Of a DNA stretch of 64,000 nt, positions 28,152-36,385 are shown one piece after another. The translations under genes and the position numbers were made by a program. This DNA comes from an uncultured Tenacibaculum sp. (lineage in GTDB: Bacteria > Bacteroidota > Bacteroidia > Flavobacteriales > Flavobacteriaceae). How positions within the stretch are numbered: position 1 is the stretch's first letter; each line of letters opens with the position of its first letter. Below the pieces are notes generated by a model. The model did not search any database. It was not told where the DNA came from and worked only from the letters and a program-made list of their open reading frames with translations. The stretch lies in NCBI GenBank assembly GCA_947501615.1, contig CANMWK010000003.1, forward strand, positions 248,001 through 312,000, in the 5' to 3' direction.

Positions 28152-30695
28152 ATGAATTCTTACAATGAAAACCTTCATGCAAGTGTGGTGAGTTCGTTAA
28201 ACGAACAAGAAATAGAATTGCAAAAACTAAAAGTGCAGTTAGACGCGGCTACATTTTCAATGTATTATGCGCAAGGAGCTCGAATTACAGCTGCTGAAAA
28301 ATTAGAGTTAACTACAGACAAATACAAATTTCAACAACAGGTAAACAAGCAAGCTGTTGAAGATAGTGATATGTCGACCAATGTACTTACTTCTGCTAAA
28401 AATGTAAACAATTACATCTCTAAATCTGTTAGTAATACCGCAGTAGCTGCATCGAATGTACAAATAGCTACAAATGCGATTCTTAAACTAGCGAGTGATG
28501 CGGGGAGTATTTTTAGCATTGTAAATGCTGCAGATTTCGGTACAGAAATTTATCAACAAGCAGAACGAGCAAAAGAATTAATGGGAAAAACAGCGTATTT
28601 AGCAGAACAAACATCGCAACATAGTATGGAGGCGTCTTATTATGTTGCGGAAGTTGCAGCACCCGCTTTAGCAGATAAAGCTAAATTGGCTGACAGTTCT
28701 GTAAAAGAATTATTAACTACTGTAGCCACAGAATTAGAAAATACCACCAAAGAATTAACTACAGAAACGGCTAATTTATCTGAAGCGAATACAGAAGAGA
28801 AAAAAACGGAGGGGACTTTAGAAGATGTAAATGCAGCCTATAATGCAACTCTATTAGCCTATAATTTAAGTAATAACGAATTAAATTTAGGGTTGAAAGT
28901 TAAGTTTTTACCTATTGTTGAAAACGAAAAAAATAAAAAAGAGCAACCTAAAAGAAAAGGAGATCAAACTAATTACACCGTTGAATTTAATCGATTTAGA
29001 AGTCCTTTTGAAGCTGTAGTTTCTAAAAAAATAAAGAAGGTAGAAAGCGGAACAGCAACAGTTAAAAGAGGTGAAAAAACGGAAATATATAATCCTGTAG
29101 AGGGATATTTCATAATGTTGGTGAAAATGAGTAAAAAAGATACATTTTCTATAGCTGAAGCTGAAGGAATTGTAACTAAAGGAGATGAAAGTAGGTATAT
29201 TGAATTACCACAAGAAGAGTTTCTAACAAAGCAAGAAAATAGACAAAAAATAACGGAAAGAATATTTACTTCTGAACTGTTAGACACGGATGGAGAAAAA
29301 ATGAATTTAGGAGAAGATTATACGATTTTCATTTTTGCAGAGCTACGAAATAACTATAAAAAAGTAATTAATAATTTCGATAATTATCTTTCAGCAGCTT
29401 CAGCAAAGTTTGCTTTAACAAATACATTAAACGATGTAGCGTATAATGCTATTAAAATAGTAACAGTTGAGCAAGAAAAACCAACAGTTCATGAAGTTAC
29501 TCCAAAAATAGGACTCAAAGTAACAGCGCCTAAAGCTAAGAAGCCTGTAAAAGTAACTCAAACATTACAATTTCATGTTTGGGAAAATAGAGATTATACT
29601 GTAGGGTATCGTGCTATGTTTTTACCTCATAATCCTAACTTAATTACAGGGTTATTAACGGTAGAAGGTTTGGCATCTGTAGAGTCTGAAACAGAAGGAT
29701 TAGAAGAAATTGCAGATATATACAATCCGCAAATAGTCACAACAAATTCAGAAATAACATCTATTAAATCTGAAATAACAGGTGTAGATGCTCTAATTAC
29801 AGAAAATAAGGCGGAACTAAAAGCAAATAAAACACAGCAGCGCAAAAAAGGAATTAGCAAAGAAGAGCTTACTCAATTACAAAAGCAAGAAGCAGAATTA
29901 ACCAAAACAGAAGTTCATTTAAGCGATTCTAAAAAGAAACTTAATACAAATTTAAAAAAGCTGACTACTAAGTTACAACAATTAGAATCTGGTAAAAACG
30001 AAGCAATACAAAAATTAGAAGCAAAAAAAGAGCATCAACAACCTGGGTTTTATTTTGATTTATTAACAGCAGAGCAAGTGCCAGCAGGAAGTTATATAAC
30101 TACTATAAAAAATGAAAATTCAACATTAGAGAAATTATCAAAAGATATTTTAAATGTCATTGAAACTAATGAAGATTTAGAGGTGAATCATGAAAAATTA
30201 GCTTTAGATATAACAGTACTTAAAAAAGATCTTCAAAAATTGATTCAAGACGTTTCTAAAAAAGATTTAAAACAAATAAAGGTAGATATCACAAAATTTT
30301 TAAATGACATTAAAGGTGTTATAGCAGATTTAAAAGCTATAAGTAAAGCTTTAGGTAATATAATTGATGAAATCATTCAGTTTGTTATAGATGCTGTGCA
30401 TGCATCTAGTTTAGAAGAATTATTAGATGATATTAAAATTTTATTTGATGGATATAAATATTTATTTAAAGGCTATATCTGTACTAAACAATCTAGAGTT
30501 CTAGATCCTGAAACTACAGATAATTTTGGAAATAGATTAATAGATAAAAATGAATATATCCCAGTTATTTTATCTATTTCAGATGCAGCTTCAGTAGAAG
30601 AAAATCAGCAATATACAAATGCTTTATCAGATTTTCAGCATACAAATTCATTCCTATACAATACCATTCAAAAAAATACAGATACTAAAAACTAA
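28152..30695 (+). CDS. large coiled-coil eCIS protein, possible fibre or cage component
   Basis: An 847-residue protein with no recognised family. Residues 1-225 are helical and Ala-rich (KLKVQLDAATFSMYYAQGAR, AAPALADKAKLADSSVKELL). Residues about 240-460 and 480-560 are two beta-rich parts with related openings (NLGLKVKFLPIV and VGYRAMFLPH). Residues about 565-790 are Lys/Glu-rich coiled coil ending in a helical bundle (LKAISKALGNIIDEIIQFVI). There is no signal peptide. It occupies the place between tape measure and ATPase where Afp/PVC loci carry the afp13 tail fibre, so a fibre, cage or adhesin role is plausible but not shown. Confidence 0.6.
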   Translation: MNSYNENLHASVVSSLNEQEIELQKLKVQLDAATFSMYYAQGARITAAEKLELTTDKYKFQQQVNKQAVEDSDMSTNVLTSAKNVNNYISKSVSNTAVAASNVQIATNAILKLASDAGSIFSIVNAADFGTEIYQQAERAKELMGKTAYLAEQTSQHSMEASYYVAEVAAPALADKAKLADSSVKELLTTVATELENTTKELTTETANLSEANTEEKKTEGTLEDVNAAYNATLLAYNLSNNELNLGLKVKFLPIVENEKNKKEQPKRKGDQTNYTVEFNRFRSPFEAVVSKKIKKVESGTATVKRGEKTEIYNPVEGYFIMLVKMSKKDTFSIAEAEGIVTKGDESRYIELPQEEFLTKQENRQKITERIFTSELLDTDGEKMNLGEDYTIFIFAELRNNYKKVINNFDNYLSAASAKFALTNTLNDVAYNAIKIVTVEQEKPTVHEVTPKIGLKVTAPKAKKPVKVTQTLQFHVWENRDYTVGYRAMFLPHNPNLITGLLTVEGLASVESETEGLEEIADIYNPQIVTTNSEITSIKSEITGVDALITENKAELKANKTQQRKKGISKEELTQLQKQEAELTKTEVHLSDSKKKLNTNLKKLTTKLQQLESGKNEAIQKLEAKKEHQQPGFYFDLLTAEQVPAGSYITTIKNENSTLEKLSKDILNVIETNEDLEVNHEKLALDITVLKKDLQKLIQDVSKKDLKQIKVDITKFLNDIKGVIADLKAISKALGNIIDEIIQFVIDAVHASSLEELLDDIKILFDGYKYLFKGYICTKQSRVLDPETTDNFGNRLIDKNEYIPVILSISDAASVEENQQYTNALSDFQHTNSFLYNTIQKNTDTKN

Positions 30696-30700
30696 ATATT

Positions 30701-31534
30701 ATGAATACTATTAATATTAATTTACCCAAATATGGCGTAACAGAACGTAAAAAGCAAGAGTTAGATAATCTTACGCAACAAGTGCTAGAAGCACAAGGAA
30801 CTGTTGAACAGTTAGAAGCTATTGTAAGTTCGTTAACAACAAAATCAGAAAAACTTCAAGCGAACTTAGCTACAGCAGAAGAGAATAAAACACAAGCACT
30901 AAATAATAAAGACTTATCAGATGAAGTCGTAGAGAATTTAGTTTCCCTAAAAGGAGAATCGACTACTGTTTTTAATGATACAGTAGAAGCAGAATCTAAG
31001 ATTAAAGAAGTTGCCAAAGAAATTAACCAAGTGATCGAAAAACTTATTTTTTCTGCTGAAGTAATTAACAAGTTAGGCAACTTAGTAATTCGTAAAAAGG
31101 CTATTAATCCTTTAATTTCTGATGAATTGGTAACTATGGTTACCACAGCAGGAGCAGATGCTAACAATGCTGTATCGTTAACTTTACTAGCATTACAGTC
31201 TGTTTTTACAGCACAAGCAACAACAAAAGAATCGGAAGCTGCTGCTGCTTTAGAGTTATTACAAGCAACTAAGTTATATGAATTTGCTGTAGGTAGTGAT
31301 ACAGGAGAGTCTATTAAAAGTGATCTTCCTATTACAGAGAAAACAAGTATAAAAGGATTATTAGAACAAGCATACGAATTTAGTAAGAAAATGTATCACG
31401 AAGCATTACTAGCTAATAAAGACACATTAAAACAGTTAAACAGTGCCAAAAGAGAATTAGAAACTGCACAAGTAAAATTAAATTCATTACAATCTGCATT
31501 AGCAGCGGCAAATGCAGCAGCACTAGCTTCTTAA
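30701..31534 (+). CDS. coiled-coil eCIS protein, related in layout to the preceding one
   Basis: A 277-residue, almost fully helical protein with long heptad-like runs at both ends (LDNLTQQVLEAQGTVEQLEAI and LKQLNSAKRELETAQVKLNS) and an Ala-rich tail. The middle (INQVIEKLIFSAEVINKLGNLV ... TTAGADANNAVSLT) has a spacing similar to residues 90-160 of the preceding 847-residue protein, so the two may share ancestry or co-assemble. It starts 5 bp after that gene. It has no signal peptide and its function is unknown. Confidence 0.6.
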   Translation: MNTININLPKYGVTERKKQELDNLTQQVLEAQGTVEQLEAIVSSLTTKSEKLQANLATAEENKTQALNNKDLSDEVVENLVSLKGESTTVFNDTVEAESKIKEVAKEINQVIEKLIFSAEVINKLGNLVIRKKAINPLISDELVTMVTTAGADANNAVSLTLLALQSVFTAQATTKESEAAAALELLQATKLYEFAVGSDTGESIKSDLPITEKTSIKGLLEQAYEFSKKMYHEALLANKDTLKQLNSAKRELETAQVKLNSLQSALAAANAAALAS

Positions 31535-31559
31535 AAACAATATCTAATATAACTATCGT

Positions 31560-32486
31560 ATGGAAACAGCTGTATTTAAAAAGTTTTACAAAAAGTTTTA
31601 TAATAAAACTAATGGTTTCATTCCTACAAAACCATTAAATCAGAACTTGTATCCAGGTGATTTTTTTCAAATTAAAAATGGAGAACTTATCTTATTAGGT
31701 AACATTTTTAGAAATAGAATTGTTAGTGTAGCAGATGTATCGTTTGAATATGATATTAAACTAAATGCTTCAAGTTGGAGTTTTAGTGATGGTGTTTCTA
31801 AATTATATTCAGGAAGAGATAGCGGCCATAATCCTATCGAAGGTGAGTACAAATACAGTAAACAAATACTTGCTTTCGATGGATTTGGTAGCTTCTTTTT
31901 TAAAAGTAATAACCCTGAAGCAGCAAAGATTGGTAATTGGGGAGCCATTCAAAACGAATTAATTATTAAGCTAACACAAACATTGTTTTCTTTTAGAGAA
32001 TTATATGTTGTAACAGAAACCGCTATTACATCCGATTGGACTTTAGCTATTGGTGGTTCGGATAAAGCGGAACTAGAAATAGCAACAGAAAGTGAAAATT
32101 TTGGATTAGTAGATATTTTCGGAGATGCTTCTTGTAAAACTATTCAAGCAAGAGAAATTGAATTTTATCATAGAGAGTCTAGAAAAAAGCCATCGTTTTT
32201 TAAAGCTAAAAAACTAACAGTTCGTCAAGAGCATTTAGATGTTTTTATTAGTCAATTAGTACAAGAATACACTAAGATTCCTTCGTGGATAGAAAATTTT
32301 TATGATTTTGATTTTAATCTTGAAGATGTAGGTTTTTCTACACCTAATCCAACAAATGCTCAGACTTGTGTTTTAGATATGTTACAAGCAAATCAATTGA
32401 ATCCTAACACAGCTTTAGCTTATTTTACTTGGGAAGATGCCAATTTAGATGATATAGAAAAACTATTTATTACCTATGGAAGTTAA
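31560..32486 (+). CDS. eCIS-linked unknown protein with a possible gasdermin-like pattern
   Basis: A 308-residue protein with no firm family. A short basic, amphipathic N-terminus (VFKKFYKKFYNK) precedes YPGDFFQI, a beta-rich body, ELYVVTETAITSDWTLAIG (147-165) and a strand near PSFFKAKKLTV (211-221). That order resembles my recollection of bacterial gasdermin N-domains (a GD motif, LYVVTE-like strand, FK...L strand). The C-terminal 70 residues form a separate acidic, helical part. The gene overlaps the AAA ATPase gene by 11 bp, so the two products are probably made together. A structural role is equally possible. Confidence 0.45.
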   Translation: METAVFKKFYKKFYNKTNGFIPTKPLNQNLYPGDFFQIKNGELILLGNIFRNRIVSVADVSFEYDIKLNASSWSFSDGVSKLYSGRDSGHNPIEGEYKYSKQILAFDGFGSFFFKSNNPEAAKIGNWGAIQNELIIKLTQTLFSFRELYVVTETAITSDWTLAIGGSDKAELEIATESENFGLVDIFGDASCKTIQAREIEFYHRESRKKPSFFKAKKLTVRQEHLDVFISQLVQEYTKIPSWIENFYDFDFNLEDVGFSTPNPTNAQTCVLDMLQANQLNPNTALAYFTWEDANLDDIEKLFITYGS

Positions 32487-33825
32487 TGCGAATATACAGG
32501 TATTATACAACGAAATTAATTGGTTACAAGAAGTCATCCATAATGTTATTAGTACCTATTTAGAACATGAAGGAGAGCGAGTACATTGGTTAGAAATTCC
32601 TTTACCAACTATACACCAGAATACAGTATATGGAAAGTGTGTGGAAGAATGGAATTTACAAGTTTTTGAAAGGTTGGCTATAGCTTTAGGGTTAACAATA
32701 CATTTAAAGCCAGATGTATTAGATGTTTTTTTTGGGAGAAATCAAATTTATGATATAGGATTTACAGAATTTGGTGGAGTAGTAGATAAAAATCATAGTG
32801 GATTTTTACCTACAGGACAAACTTTATTGTTCTTAATAACAGCTACAGATAATAACTTACGAAGTGAAGTATTAAAAATCTTTGATAAAGAACATGTTTT
32901 AATTAAAGAGCAAGTATTATTTCTAGAAGATATAGAGTACTATGTTCCTCAGTTTAATGGTGTGTTTGGTTTACATACCAACTGGTTTCATTATTTTGTT
33001 ACAGGAGAACAACTAAAGTTAGAGCATAGTGCCACATTTCCAGCTCAAAAAATCACCACACATTTAGCATGGGAAGATGTAGTACTTCAAGATGAAGTAA
33101 TGGATGAAGTATTACAATTATCTGCTTGGTTACAACATAGTAATACTTTAATGAAAGATTGGGGGTTATTTAACAAAATAAAACCAGGGTATAGAGCTTT
33201 ATTTTATGGGCCGCCAGGTACTGGAAAAACTTTAACGGTTTCTTTATTAGGAAAAAAGGCAGAACGAGATGTATATCGTGTCGATTTATCAATGATTGTG
33301 TCTAAATATATTGGTGAAACTGAAAAGAATCTTTCAAGAATTTTTGATATCGCAGCACATAAAAATTGGATTTTATTTTTTGATGAAGCTGATGCTTTAT
33401 TTGGAAAACGTACAGAGGCAAATAGTTCTAATGATAGGCATGCTAATCAACAAACCTCTTATTTATTACAACGGATAGAGGATTTTCCTGGAGTAATTAT
33501 ACTTGCATCAAACTTGAAAGGAAACATGGATGCTGCATTTACCAGAAGATTTCAATCTATGATTCATTTTGCGATGCCTGAAACCAATGAGCGTTATCGA
33601 TTGTGGAAAAATGCATTTTCTGGGAAATGTACATTACATCCTGAAATTAATCTTTGGAAAATAGCGGAAGATTATGAATTGGCAGGAGGAGCAATTATTA
33701 ATGTATTGCGTTTTTGTGCATTGTCTGCTATTTCAAGAAATGATACTGAGGTTACTAGAGAAGAATTATTAGAAGGGATTAGAAAAGAATTTAAAAAGAA
33801 AAGTAAAATAATTACAGTTACTTGA
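32476..33825 (+). CDS. AAA+ ATPase of the eCIS (Afp15/Pvc15)
   Basis: The 449-residue protein has an N-terminal substrate-type domain (1-200) and an AAA+ core: Walker A GPPGTGKT at 245-252, Walker B ILFFDEAD at 299-306, and an arginine-finger region AFTRRFQ near 355-360. Pvc15-type ATPases act in particle assembly or cargo loading and are among the best eCIS marker genes. It closes the structural block and is followed by a 145-bp gap. Confidence 0.92.
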   Translation: MEVNANIQVLYNEINWLQEVIHNVISTYLEHEGERVHWLEIPLPTIHQNTVYGKCVEEWNLQVFERLAIALGLTIHLKPDVLDVFFGRNQIYDIGFTEFGGVVDKNHSGFLPTGQTLLFLITATDNNLRSEVLKIFDKEHVLIKEQVLFLEDIEYYVPQFNGVFGLHTNWFHYFVTGEQLKLEHSATFPAQKITTHLAWEDVVLQDEVMDEVLQLSAWLQHSNTLMKDWGLFNKIKPGYRALFYGPPGTGKTLTVSLLGKKAERDVYRVDLSMIVSKYIGETEKNLSRIFDIAAHKNWILFFDEADALFGKRTEANSSNDRHANQQTSYLLQRIEDFPGVIILASNLKGNMDAAFTRRFQSMIHFAMPETNERYRLWKNAFSGKCTLHPEINLWKIAEDYELAGGAIINVLRFCALSAISRNDTEVTREELLEGIRKEFKKKSKIITVT

Positions 33826-33858
33826 TATAGTTTAAAGTTTGAAAAGTTGAAAGGTTAT

Positions 33859-33883
33859 AAGGTTAGAAACTCGGAGAAACCTT
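33859..33883 (+). terminator. weak hairpin after the ATPase gene
   Basis: AAGGTT and AACCTT form a 6-bp stem with a 13-nt loop, 34 bp past the ATPase stop and before TTGTAATATTTATTT. It may partly separate the structural block from the cargo region. The stem is short and the call is tentative. Confidence 0.3.
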
Positions 33884-33970
33884 TGTAATATTTATTTACA
33901 CTGATTAGCTGAGTTATAATTCCAATATTAATAACAAGGCCAGATAATTGAAAGTCTAAATTTATAGTTT

Positions 33971-34510
33971 ATGTCTGAAGAATTGATAACACAAAATAAA
34001 TCAGGGACTCATAAAATTACACATCATCTCATTTTAGTGATGAAATCGTGGATTAGAGATGTACAACAGGATAAAAGAAACATTCTTATTGCTGAAGCAC
34101 TTAATTATTGTGTATACCATGATTTTTTTAAAATAAAAGGTTACTTAATCACAGAGAAACGCTTGTGTTTAATTGTAACTACAGCATATACTACGTTACA
34201 AAAAGCTTTAGAGGTATTTGCTGTAGAATTAGATAAGAAAATATATGTAACTGAACATCATAAAGAGGTGAAACTAATAGATACATCTTATATTTTTCAA
34301 AAACTTTTTTTTAGTGTTCCTCTGTATAATCCGTATATCATAAAATTAATAACAGGCAAACAGATACGATTACCATATTATGAACCCAATGTAGTGAAGT
34401 TAGAAAAAATGATTCACGATTATAACTATTGTTCGGCAATAGATTATAGAGGAGCGGTAGGACCTGTAGTGGTAGAAATAGATAAAAAACAAGATTATGA
34501 AAACATATAA
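33971..34510 (+). CDS. unknown protein at the start of the cargo region
   Basis: A 179-residue protein with no firm family. The order THHLILVMKSW, FKIKGYLITEKRLCLIV, then SYIFQKLFFSVPLYNPYIIKL loosely recalls the Y1/RAYT transposase fold (YFVTFR..., y.iMPNHvHlii, ...NPv). The diagnostic HUH pair and catalytic Tyr are not evident. It could be a domesticated, inactive relative or something unrelated. It has no DNR-type leader or signal peptide. Its end overlaps the next gene by 14 bp, which ties it to the cargo operon. Confidence 0.45.
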   Translation: MSEELITQNKSGTHKITHHLILVMKSWIRDVQQDKRNILIAEALNYCVYHDFFKIKGYLITEKRLCLIVTTAYTTLQKALEVFAVELDKKIYVTEHHKEVKLIDTSYIFQKLFFSVPLYNPYIIKLITGKQIRLPYYEPNVVKLEKMIHDYNYCSAIDYRGAVGPVVVEIDKKQDYENI

Positions 34511-35093
34511 AAAAACACAAAAGAACACAAAAGATAAGGAAAATCATATACCTAGTAAGGCCGCAAAGGAATTAAAAGATAATCGATTGATATATTCCGA
34601 TTTAAATAAAGAGCAAACAATACAAAAGAAAAAAAAAGATCCAATACAAATGTCTAGAGATATTGCTCAGAGAAATTGGAGGACAATAAATCAGTATAGT
34701 CGAGATCAGGCAGAAAGGGCAGATAGAGCTTTTTTGAGGGCTGGATATCCTCCAGAGCAGGCAGGCAGGTTGATTCTATCTCTTATAGATCAACTTGGAT
34801 ATGGTAATCAGGTTTTTGCTCATGGAAGAGGGGGAAGCGATAGTGGAACACAGGGAGATACTATGGCTAGAATTACTGCTTGCGTGAATGCTTTAGTTAA
34901 TTGGGCTAATAATAATCCAAAATTGAAAGAAGAAAAGAAATCGTCAAGATCATACGAACGAAAAGATAAGGATGGAGATGATAAAGATAAAGGAGGGGGA
35001 GATTCTACAGGAGGAAATAAAGAGTTAGGAACAGGAAGTCAAGCTTCATGGATAACGGGTATCCCATCTTGGTTCGCAAATAAAACTAACTAA
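34497..35093 (+). CDS. putative eCIS cargo with DNR/IQ leader (cargo 1)
   Basis: A 198-residue protein. Its basic head (MKTYKKTQKNTKDKENH) is followed by LKDNR at 26-30, IQKKKK from 42 and PIQM at 49-52, the leader pattern shared with four neighbours. Residues about 55-140 are a helical domain of unknown family (RDQAERADRAFLRAGYPPEQ, QLGYGNQVFAHGRGG). The rest is Lys/Asp/Gly-rich and probably disordered, ending ITGIPSWFANKTN. No enzyme motif is recognised. It overlaps the preceding gene by 14 bp. The cargo assignment rests on the leader and location. Confidence 0.55.
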   Translation: MKTYKKTQKNTKDKENHIPSKAAKELKDNRLIYSDLNKEQTIQKKKKDPIQMSRDIAQRNWRTINQYSRDQAERADRAFLRAGYPPEQAGRLILSLIDQLGYGNQVFAHGRGGSDSGTQGDTMARITACVNALVNWANNNPKLKEEKKSSRSYERKDKDGDDKDKGGGDSTGGNKELGTGSQASWITGIPSWFANKTN

Positions 35094-35108
35094 AATAATT
35101 ATAACATA

Positions 35109-35864
35109 ATGAAACCAAATTTTTTAATAGTAATTATAATCGTAATTTTTGGATTTAATTGTAAAGTAGCACAAAAAGATACTAGTAATACTTCTGAAAA
35201 AATAACAACATCTAAAAATACTGAGGTACAAATTATAGATACACCAACAAGTATTACAACCACTGCGAGTTGTTTAGTAAATAATGGAATTACCACAGTT
35301 TTTAGGTATTATGCTCCTGAAGGAGATCGTTGGAAAGCATTAACCAGTGAGGAAGCAAAAGCAATAATAAATACAGGAATACAAATAGGAGTTGTATTTG
35401 AAGGTTCTAATGGAAATGAATTATCAGCATTTAATCAAACTACAGGGTATAACGATGGTAAAAGTGCTTTCGATTATGCGTCGCAAGTCATTAAACAACC
35501 TTTTGATTCTGCTATTTATTTTGCGGTAGATTTAGATATTACAAATGCCCAATTGCAAACTAATATTATTCCTTATTTCAAAGGAATTCAACAAGCATTA
35601 TCCGAAAGTAATACGAATTACCAAATTGGTGTTTACGGATGTGGTACTGTAATTAATGCATTAAAAAATCAAGGATTGTGTAAATATAGATGGTTATCCG
35701 CATCTACTAGCTTCAACGGCACACAAGAAGCTTTGGCAAATCAATCGTATGATTTAGTGCAACAAGTAAAAAAAGGTTTTTCGATGTGTGGTATAACTCC
35801 TATGGATAAAGATTTTATAAGAACAGGAGCCACGATAGGAACTTTTTTTTCTTTAGATGATTAA
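35109..35864 (+). CDS. DUF1906 (GH25-like) lipoprotein
   Basis: The 251-residue protein has a lipoprotein signal (MKPNFLIVIIIVIFGFNC, acylated Cys18). After a Thr/Ser-rich linker comes a DUF1906 / Rv2525c-type glycoside-hydrolase-like TIM barrel: TTVFRYYAPEGDRW, SEEAKAIINTGIQIGVVFEG, SAIYFAVDLDIT, YQIGVYGCGTVINALKNQG. The family is related to GH25 lysozymes. It is the only gene in the cargo region with a classical export signal, so it acts in the host envelope rather than as tube cargo. A role in peptidoglycan remodelling for particle release is possible but inferred. Confidence 0.75.
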   Translation: MKPNFLIVIIIVIFGFNCKVAQKDTSNTSEKITTSKNTEVQIIDTPTSITTTASCLVNNGITTVFRYYAPEGDRWKALTSEEAKAIINTGIQIGVVFEGSNGNELSAFNQTTGYNDGKSAFDYASQVIKQPFDSAIYFAVDLDITNAQLQTNIIPYFKGIQQALSESNTNYQIGVYGCGTVINALKNQGLCKYRWLSASTSFNGTQEALANQSYDLVQQVKKGFSMCGITPMDKDFIRTGATIGTFFSLDD

Positions 35865-35906
35865 ATACATTTTAAACATTTATTCAGTAATTAAAAAACT
35901 AAAGTT

Positions 35907-36380
35907 ATGAGTACTACCTATGGCGATAAAAACACATCGAAATCAAACAGAAAATCGAGTACTCAAACAGTGAGTCAGAAAAAAGAAAAATCGAAGCCTT
36001 CTTATTTAAAAGATAACAGATCACAATCAAAAAAAGAAGTTGGAGTTACGATTCAGAAAAAAACAAATAGCACAGGCTTACCCGATACTTTAAAATCTGG
36101 AATAGAAAATCTTTCTGGACATTCTATGGATGATGTTAAAGTACATTATAATTCTAGTAAACCAGCCAAATTAAATGCACACGCCTACGCACAAGGCACG
36201 GATATCCATTTAGGAAGCGGTCAAGAAAAACATTTAGCACATGAAGCTTGGCATGTGGTACAACAAAAACAAGGTAGAGTAAAAGCTACAAAGCAAGTTA
36301 ATGGAGCTCAAATTAATGATAATGTTGGTTTAGAAAAAGAAGCAGATGTAATGGGAGCTAAAGCACTATCTAAAAAATAG
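35907..36380 (+). CDS. DUF4157 (eCIS core domain) protein with DNR/IQ leader (cargo 2)
   Basis: The 157-residue protein has a Lys/Ser-rich head, LKDNR at 34-38 and IQKK at 49-52, then a DUF4157 domain: LPDTLKSGIENLSGHSMDDVKVHYN, AHAYAQGTDIHLGSGQEKHLAHEAWHVVQQ, and LEKEADVMG. The HEAWH motif (112-116) with a downstream Glu resembles a gluzincin zinc site. DUF4157 is strongly linked to eCIS loci, often fused in front of toxin domains. Here it stands alone, so it may serve as a loader, protease or adaptor for the neighbouring proteins. Confidence 0.85.
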   Translation: MSTTYGDKNTSKSNRKSSTQTVSQKKEKSKPSYLKDNRSQSKKEVGVTIQKKTNSTGLPDTLKSGIENLSGHSMDDVKVHYNSSKPAKLNAHAYAQGTDIHLGSGQEKHLAHEAWHVVQQKQGRVKATKQVNGAQINDNVGLEKEADVMGAKALSKK

Positions 36381-36385
36381 AAACA

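Noticed and set aside
10165..33825. Prophage or R-type tailocin, or a type VI secretion system
   Set aside because: There are no capsid, terminase, portal, lysis, TssJLM or ClpV genes, whereas the Pvc15-type ATPase, Pvc16-type cap, CIS tape measure and DUF5908 point to an eCIS.
35109..35864. DUF1906 protein as a tube-loaded payload
   Set aside because: It has a lipoprotein signal peptide and lacks the DNR/IQ leader of its neighbours.
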